This document shows positions 5,589-10,475 of a stretch of 10,475 bases of DNA, piece by piece. The stretch covers positions 1 to 10,475 of the forward strand of contig CANHUW010000046.1 in the NCBI GenBank assembly GCA_947463975.1. The letters run 5' to 3'. The notes under the pieces were generated by a model. That model had not been told where the DNA came from. It worked only from the letters and a program-made list of their open reading frames with translations, and searched no databases. Each line of letters begins with the position of its first letter. The first letter of the stretch is position 1. The position numbers and the translations under genes were made by a program. This DNA comes from Bacteroidota bacterium (lineage in GTDB: Bacteria; Bacteroidota; Bacteroidia; Chitinophagales; Chitinophagaceae).

Positions 5589-8500
5589 ATGATGAAACAA
5601 TTAATTGTGATGTTTTCATTTTTATTATTTACTGTAAGTGTTTTTGCGCAAACAAAAGTAGTGACAGGTAAAGTAACAGATGAAAATGGCGCCCCAGTTT
5701 CGAATGTAACTGTATTTGTAAAAAATACAAGCATGGGAACAACAACCAAAGCAGATGGAACTTATTCGATCAGTTTGACACAAGCTGCAAAACAAATTTC
5801 TTTTTCAGCAGTTGAATACAAATCTGTCAACTTTGCTGTTCCTGCAGGTAATGTATTAAATGTGAAACTTGCTGCTTCAGAGAACAATTTGACTGATGTT
5901 GTGGTAGTGGCTTATGGTACTACCAAGAAAAGCAACTTCACGGGTAGTGCAGCTACTGTAACAGCGAAGGAATTTCAAAACAGACCTTTAACCAATGTGG
6001 CCAATGCTTTAATTGGTGCTGCACCAGGTATCGCGACAACAAGTTCGAACGGTCAGCCAGGTTCTTCTCCTGCAATTAGAATTAGAGGTTTTGGTTCTAT
6101 TTCAGCTTCTAATGACCCATTGTACATTGTAGATGGAGTGCCTTTTACATCTAGTATCAACAATTTAAATATGGATGATGTGGAGAGTTTGTCTATATTA
6201 AAAGATGCTGCTACTACTTCCTTATATGGTTCTCGTGCAGCCAACGGTGTGGTGATGATTACTACTAAAAAAGGTAAAGTAGGTAGAAACAATGTAACTT
6301 TTAAATATAATTCAAGTATAAATTCTAGAGCGATCCCTGACTATGATAGAGTAGATGCTGCAAATTATTACCCATTAATGTGGGAGTCATACAGAAACTC
6401 TTTAGTTTATAGAACATCAAGCCCTCTTACCCGAGACAATGCGAGTAATATTGCCTCTGGTTTAGTAGCAGGTCAGAATGGCATTGTGGATTTATTGGGT
6501 TATAATCCTTATAACTTGCCAAAAAACACTTTAATGAATCCGGACGGAACTTTAAATTCAAGTGCTGTTATGATTTATAATAAAGAGGATTTAAACTGGT
6601 TTAATCCAATCACTAGAAATGGTATTCGTAATGATTATAGTTTAAATTTTAGTGGTGGTGCAGATAAGTCTGATTACTTTGTTTCTTTTAACTATTTGAA
6701 AGAAGATGGATATATAAAAAGATCAAATTTTGAAAGATTTAGTTTAAGAGCAAATGTTAATTCTCAAGTAAAAACTTGGTTAAAAACTGGTGCGAATGTG
6801 AATTTCACTAAAAGTGGAGGTTTGTTTGCATCCACTGATGGTAGTAACTCAATTGTAAATCCATTCTTCTTTGCTGCAAGAATGGGTCCAATTTTCCCAG
6901 TATATATGTATGATCCTGCAAATCCAGGTAAATATTTATTGGATGCAAATGGTAATAGACAATATGACTATGGTAACTCAACGGGTTTTACAAGACCTGC
7001 TGGAGCATATGGGGGTCGTCATACCATTGCTGAGAATGAATTTAGTAATGAAGGTTTTAACCGTAATGTATTTAATGGGCGTACTTATGCCGAGTTCAAA
7101 TTATATGAAGGCTTAAAATTCACTACAAATTTTGCTGCTGATATTCAAAACCGAATGGATTTGACTTATCAAAATAAGATCATTGGTGATGGTGCACCTG
7201 CAGGTAGATCATCTAAGACTAGTGAACTACTTACCAATTATACTTTTAACCAATTGTTAACTTATAATAAAAAAGTAAGTGATCATAATTTTGATGTCTT
7301 ATTAGGCCATGAAAATTATAGCAATAATTTAGATTACTTATATGGAACAAGACAAGGTCAAGTTGTGGATGGTAATTTTGAGTTAGTTAATTTTACGACT
7401 ACTACAGACTTAGGTTCATACCAAGATAATCACAGAATTGAAAGTTATTTTGGTAATTTGAAATACGACTATAATTCTAAATACTTTTTCACATTAGGAG
7501 GAAGAACAGATGGTAATAGCCGTTTTGGATCCAATGTAAGATGGGGTCAATTCTGGAGTACCAGTGCTGCTTGGGTAATAAGTAATGAGAAGTTTATGCA
7601 AAAGTTTAAATTTGTAGACTTCCTTAAATTAAGATCTTCATACGGTACAACAGGGAATGATGCAGGAATCAGTTATTATGCATCACAAACATTATATACA
7701 ATCGGTCGTAATAATGGTTTAAACCCAGGTATTTTACAATCAACTAGTTTAGGTAATGATTCTTTAACTTGGGAGGCAAATGGTCAATTTGATATTGGAT
7801 TAGATTTTAATTTATTCAACAATCGAATCAATGGATCTGTAGAATATTTCCATAGACAAACCAATAATTTATTGTTTAGTGTTCCTTTACCATTATCTAG
7901 TGGTTTTAGTTCAATCAGTAAAAATATTGGTGGAATGTTTAACAGAGGTTTTGAGTTAGAATTAAGCGCAGAAGTAATTAGATCTCAAGATTTCACATGG
8001 AAAGTTGGGTTCAATGCTACCACATTTAAAAATCAAATCACCAAAATGCCACAAAAAGAAATCATAAGTGGTACTAAGAAGTTGATGGTTGGAAAATCAA
8101 TCAACGATTATTGGTTAAGACAATGGTATGGTGTTGATCCTAATGATGGTTCTGCATTATATGTTGCAGACCCTGCAACTATTACAGCGTCTACTTTAAG
8201 AATAGCACCAAATGGTGATTCAGTAACTACTGATCCAAATAGAGCATTATATGATTACAGCGGTAGCGCAATACCGGATGTTTATGGAGCGATTAATACA
8301 TCTCTTAGATACAAGAAATATACATTAAGCGTGCTTGCTAACTGGCAAATTGGTGGTTTAACATATGATGATACTTACGCCGCATATATGCATGCAGGTA
8401 CCTATGGCGCATCATTACATACTGATATGTTAAAAAGATGGAAAAAGCCTGGAGATATCACTAATGTTCCAAGAATGGATAACGCACAAACATCATTTTT

Positions 8501-8750
8501 TGGAGCTTCAAGTTCTAGATTTTTGACAAATTCATCTTTCTTGAACATTCAGAATGTTACCTTATCATATGATCACACATTCGCTACTAAAAAACCATTC
8601 AACAGTGCTAGGATTTATATATCAGCTGAAAATTTAAGAATGTTTACAAACAGATCAGGGATGAACCCTTCTCAAAATTTCTCTGGTGTAACTTCAATTG
8701 GTTACATTCCTGCAGCTGTTTTAAACCTTGGAGTAAACGTTAATTTATAA
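5589..8750 (+). CDS. SusC/RagA-family TonB-dependent outer-membrane transporter
   Basis: A 1053-residue member of the SusC family, the barrel that works with a SusD lipoprotein lid to import oligomeric nutrients with TonB energy. In order it shows a signal peptide (1-20, cleaved after VFA), a carboxypeptidase-regulatory-like beta-sandwich (about 25-95, with VTGKVTDENGAPVSNVTV and GTTTKADGTYSI) and a TonB-box-like stretch (DVVVVAYG, 103-110). The plug follows (about 113-229), with IRIRGFGSISASNDPLYIVDG and the family signature LYGSRAANGVVMITTKKGK (212-230), then a barrel ending in LNLGVNVNL. There is no secretin/STN domain before the sandwich, so anti-sigma signalling of the FecA type is not expected. 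The start is the first ATG of a tandem ATGATG (the second is at 5592); the frame extends to a TTG at 5547, but that would put 14 polar residues before the signal peptide. The susD gene follows after 19 bases. The substrate is unknown. Confidence 0.95.
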   Translation: MMKQLIVMFSFLLFTVSVFAQTKVVTGKVTDENGAPVSNVTVFVKNTSMGTTTKADGTYSISLTQAAKQISFSAVEYKSVNFAVPAGNVLNVKLAASENNLTDVVVVAYGTTKKSNFTGSAATVTAKEFQNRPLTNVANALIGAAPGIATTSSNGQPGSSPAIRIRGFGSISASNDPLYIVDGVPFTSSINNLNMDDVESLSILKDAATTSLYGSRAANGVVMITTKKGKVGRNNVTFKYNSSINSRAIPDYDRVDAANYYPLMWESYRNSLVYRTSSPLTRDNASNIASGLVAGQNGIVDLLGYNPYNLPKNTLMNPDGTLNSSAVMIYNKEDLNWFNPITRNGIRNDYSLNFSGGADKSDYFVSFNYLKEDGYIKRSNFERFSLRANVNSQVKTWLKTGANVNFTKSGGLFASTDGSNSIVNPFFFAARMGPIFPVYMYDPANPGKYLLDANGNRQYDYGNSTGFTRPAGAYGGRHTIAENEFSNEGFNRNVFNGRTYAEFKLYEGLKFTTNFAADIQNRMDLTYQNKIIGDGAPAGRSSKTSELLTNYTFNQLLTYNKKVSDHNFDVLLGHENYSNNLDYLYGTRQGQVVDGNFELVNFTTTTDLGSYQDNHRIESYFGNLKYDYNSKYFFTLGGRTDGNSRFGSNVRWGQFWSTSAAWVISNEKFMQKFKFVDFLKLRSSYGTTGNDAGISYYASQTLYTIGRNNGLNPGILQSTSLGNDSLTWEANGQFDIGLDFNLFNNRINGSVEYFHRQTNNLLFSVPLPLSSGFSSISKNIGGMFNRGFELELSAEVIRSQDFTWKVGFNATTFKNQITKMPQKEIISGTKKLMVGKSINDYWLRQWYGVDPNDGSALYVADPATITASTLRIAPNGDSVTTDPNRALYDYSGSAIPDVYGAINTSLRYKKYTLSVLANWQIGGLTYDDTYAAYMHAGTYGASLHTDMLKRWKKPGDITNVPRMDNAQTSFFGASSSRFLTNSSFLNIQNVTLSYDHTFATKKPFNSARIYISAENLRMFTNRSGMNPSQNFSGVTSIGYIPAAVLNLGVNVNL

Positions 8751-8769
8751 AATTTTTAAATCAAATAAG

Positions 8770-10233
8770 ATGAAATATAAATTTCAAACCTCATTGTTGC
8801 TAGCAATTCTTTTTTTGAGTGCTTGTAAAAAAGAATTTCTTGAAACAAAGCCTACAACCAGTGTAGATGCTGGTTCGGCAATTACAACCGTTGAAAATGC
8901 AAAAGCATCTTTAAATGGTATTCATAGATCCATGTTTATGCGTTACTTTGATCAAGGTACTTTTGGTCAAGCAACAGTTATGTTAAATGCAGATGTTTTG
9001 GGTGAAGATTATGTATTTAGTGGACAATCTAACGGATGGTTCTTAACTGCATACAGATGGATTGATCATAGAAATGTGAATGGCGGTACATCTTTTCCAT
9101 ATACATTCTATTATAGAATCATTTCTAATGCCAATATTATTATTAATGGGATTGATAAAACTGAAGGTTTGCCTGCCGATAAAAATAATATACTAGGACA
9201 GGCATTAGCATATCGCGCTTGGTCTTATTTTAATTTAGTTCAACTCTACGGCAAGCGCTTTGTTAAAGGGGCAGCAAACGACGGTTTAGGGGTTCCTTTA
9301 GTATTAACTAATTCTACAGAACCTCAAGCACGAGCTACAGTGGCAGAAGTATACGCACAAGTAAATAAGGATTTAAATGCTGCTGCAAATGTACTTTCCA
9401 ATACAAGACCAGATAAGTCAAACCTCAATTTAAGTGTGGTTCTAGGTTTACAAGCTCGTGTAGCCCTAACGCAACAAGATTGGGCTACAGCTGCAACCAA
9501 AGCTGCTGCTGCGAGAGCAGGTTATACTTTAATGTCAACGGCTGCTCAATTTGCAGATGGTTCAGCATCTTGGACGAATTCTGAATGGATGTGGGGAAGT
9601 AGTCAAATTGACGATCAAACTGAATACTTTACAGCATTCTTAGCTTATATCAGTTATAATTTCAACTCTACAAATATTCGTACCAATCCAAAGTTAATTA
9701 GTAGAAGCCTATACAATACTATGGCTGCAAATGATTTAAGAAGAGCACTTTGGGTGGTTACACCCACAGCTACTAACTCAGTAGTGCCTCCAGGGGGAAC
9801 TAGAGTGGCTTACATGAACCAAAAATTCAAAGCAAAAAGTGATGCGAATTCAGTGGGTGATATACCTTATATGAGAGCTGCTGAAATGTTTTTAATTGAA
9901 GCAGAAGCTTTAGCTCGCAATAATAATGAGAGTGGATCAAAAACGGTGTTCACTACATTTATGAAAACACGTGTACCAACTTATACAACATCTACCAACA
10001 CTGGTGATGCATATATTACTGAGATCATGAACAGTAGACGTGTCGAGTTGTGGGGTGAAGGATTCCGCTTCTTTGATTTAAAGAGATTAAACTTAGCTTT
10101 AGATAGAACTGGATCTAATCATAATTCAGCTTTAGCAGTAGTAACATCTGTTCCTGCCAATGATAATTTATGGCAATGGTTAATTCCACAAGCTGAAATC
10201 AATGCGAATCCATTGATCAAGCAAAATGATTAA
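8770..10233 (+). CDS. SusD/RagB-family substrate-binding lipoprotein
   Basis: A 487-residue surface lipoprotein that caps the SusC channel and captures substrate. The signal peptide has a lipobox LSAC (16-19) with Cys19 as the lipidation site, followed by KKEFLETKP, typical of the family. The N-terminal helical, TPR-like part includes LGQALAYRAWSYFNLVQLYG (142-161). The C-terminal part has the family hallmark RRVELWGEGFRFFDLKR (423-439) and closes with IPQAEINANP close to the C-terminus, so the gene looks complete. It is the second and last gene of the susC/susD operon, ahead of a strong terminator. No adjacent hydrolase, sulfatase or peptidase is visible, so whether it binds a glycan, a peptide or another compound cannot be decided from context. 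Confidence 0.95.
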   Translation: MKYKFQTSLLLAILFLSACKKEFLETKPTTSVDAGSAITTVENAKASLNGIHRSMFMRYFDQGTFGQATVMLNADVLGEDYVFSGQSNGWFLTAYRWIDHRNVNGGTSFPYTFYYRIISNANIIINGIDKTEGLPADKNNILGQALAYRAWSYFNLVQLYGKRFVKGAANDGLGVPLVLTNSTEPQARATVAEVYAQVNKDLNAAANVLSNTRPDKSNLNLSVVLGLQARVALTQQDWATAATKAAAARAGYTLMSTAAQFADGSASWTNSEWMWGSSQIDDQTEYFTAFLAYISYNFNSTNIRTNPKLISRSLYNTMAANDLRRALWVVTPTATNSVVPPGGTRVAYMNQKFKAKSDANSVGDIPYMRAAEMFLIEAEALARNNNESGSKTVFTTFMKTRVPTYTTSTNTGDAYITEIMNSRRVELWGEGFRFFDLKRLNLALDRTGSNHNSALAVVTSVPANDNLWQWLIPQAEINANPLIKQND

Positions 10234-10252
10234 TTGAATTTATTTCTATTGT

Positions 10253-10294
10253 AAAAAAATCGAAGCAAGGCAACTCCTTGCTTCGATTTTTTTT
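10253..10294 (+). terminator. Rho-independent terminator of the susC/susD operon
   Basis: TCGAAGCAAGG (10260-10270) pairs perfectly with CCTTGCTTCGA (10276-10286) around the 5-base loop CAACT. Seven A bases before the stem pair with the first seven of the eight T bases after it (10287-10294), giving up to 18 bp. It begins 20 bases after the susD-like stop codon. Confidence 0.93.
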
Positions 10295-10355
10295 GAATAT
10301 TATACACTCCCATATTTCCTCTTTCTGTTCTTGTTCCAATTTAACAGCAATAAAC

Positions 10356-10386
10356 TTGGTCAAGAAGCTATAAAGGCCTATCTTTG
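10356..10386 (+). promoter_or_regulatory. Promoter of the initiator tRNA gene
   Basis: TTG at 10356-10358 and TATCTTTG at 10379-10386 are 20 bases apart. They match the Bacteroidota -33 (TTG) and -7 (TAnnTTTG) elements in sequence and spacing. The tRNA begins 13 bases after the -7 element. This is the best promoter in the window. The rest of 10295-10398 shows no gene. Confidence 0.75.
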
Positions 10387-10398
10387 CCCTCCAAACAT

Positions 10399-10470
<72 letters not shown>

Positions 10471-10475
10471 CTAAA

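Overview
The window reads as an AT-rich chromosomal segment of a Bacteroidota bacterium, most likely of the Chitinophagaceae/Sphingobacteriia type. The reasons are a SusC/SusD outer-membrane pair, a second TonB-dependent receptor under a thiamin pyrophosphate (TPP) riboswitch, a head-GIN (DUF2807) protein, genes without Shine-Dalgarno sequences but with A/T-rich leaders, and promoters of the Bacteroidota TTG / TAnnTTTG type. The genus is inference; no marker gene fixes it.

Left part (1-2123, plus strand): a same-strand run of a D-alanine--D-alanine ligase (ddl, cut by the window edge), a membrane-anchored protein with three PASTA domains, and a small single-domain rhodanese. The short gaps suggest one transcript. 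The first two genes point to peptidoglycan synthesis; the role of the rhodanese is open. This run converges on the next gene with only 12 bp between stop codons.

Middle (2136-5398): a 722-residue TonB-dependent receptor on the minus strand is preceded by a clear TPP riboswitch aptamer, so it is most likely the outer-membrane importer for thiamin or a thiamin phosphate. Divergently, a secreted head-GIN protein carries eight Gly-Ala-Ser repeats about 19-20 residues apart, and its unit ends at a strong hairpin terminator.

Right part (5399-10475, plus strand): a susC-like/susD-like pair forms a two-gene operon that ends in an 18-bp hairpin terminator. It encodes a TonB-dependent channel and its substrate-binding lipoprotein. 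No glycosidase, peptidase or regulator is visible beside it, so its substrate cannot be named. The window ends with an initiator tRNA (fMet, CAT anticodon) that has its own promoter with an exact -7 element.

No intergenic stretch exceeds 300 bases; the longest is 5320-5588. I found no CRISPR array, transposon, phage gene, toxin-antitoxin module or defence system. Most of the window is well-known Bacteroidota biology. The parts most worth a second look are the riboswitch with a possible alternative pairing just after its aptamer, the dyad in the susC leader, and the periodic repeat of the head-GIN protein.
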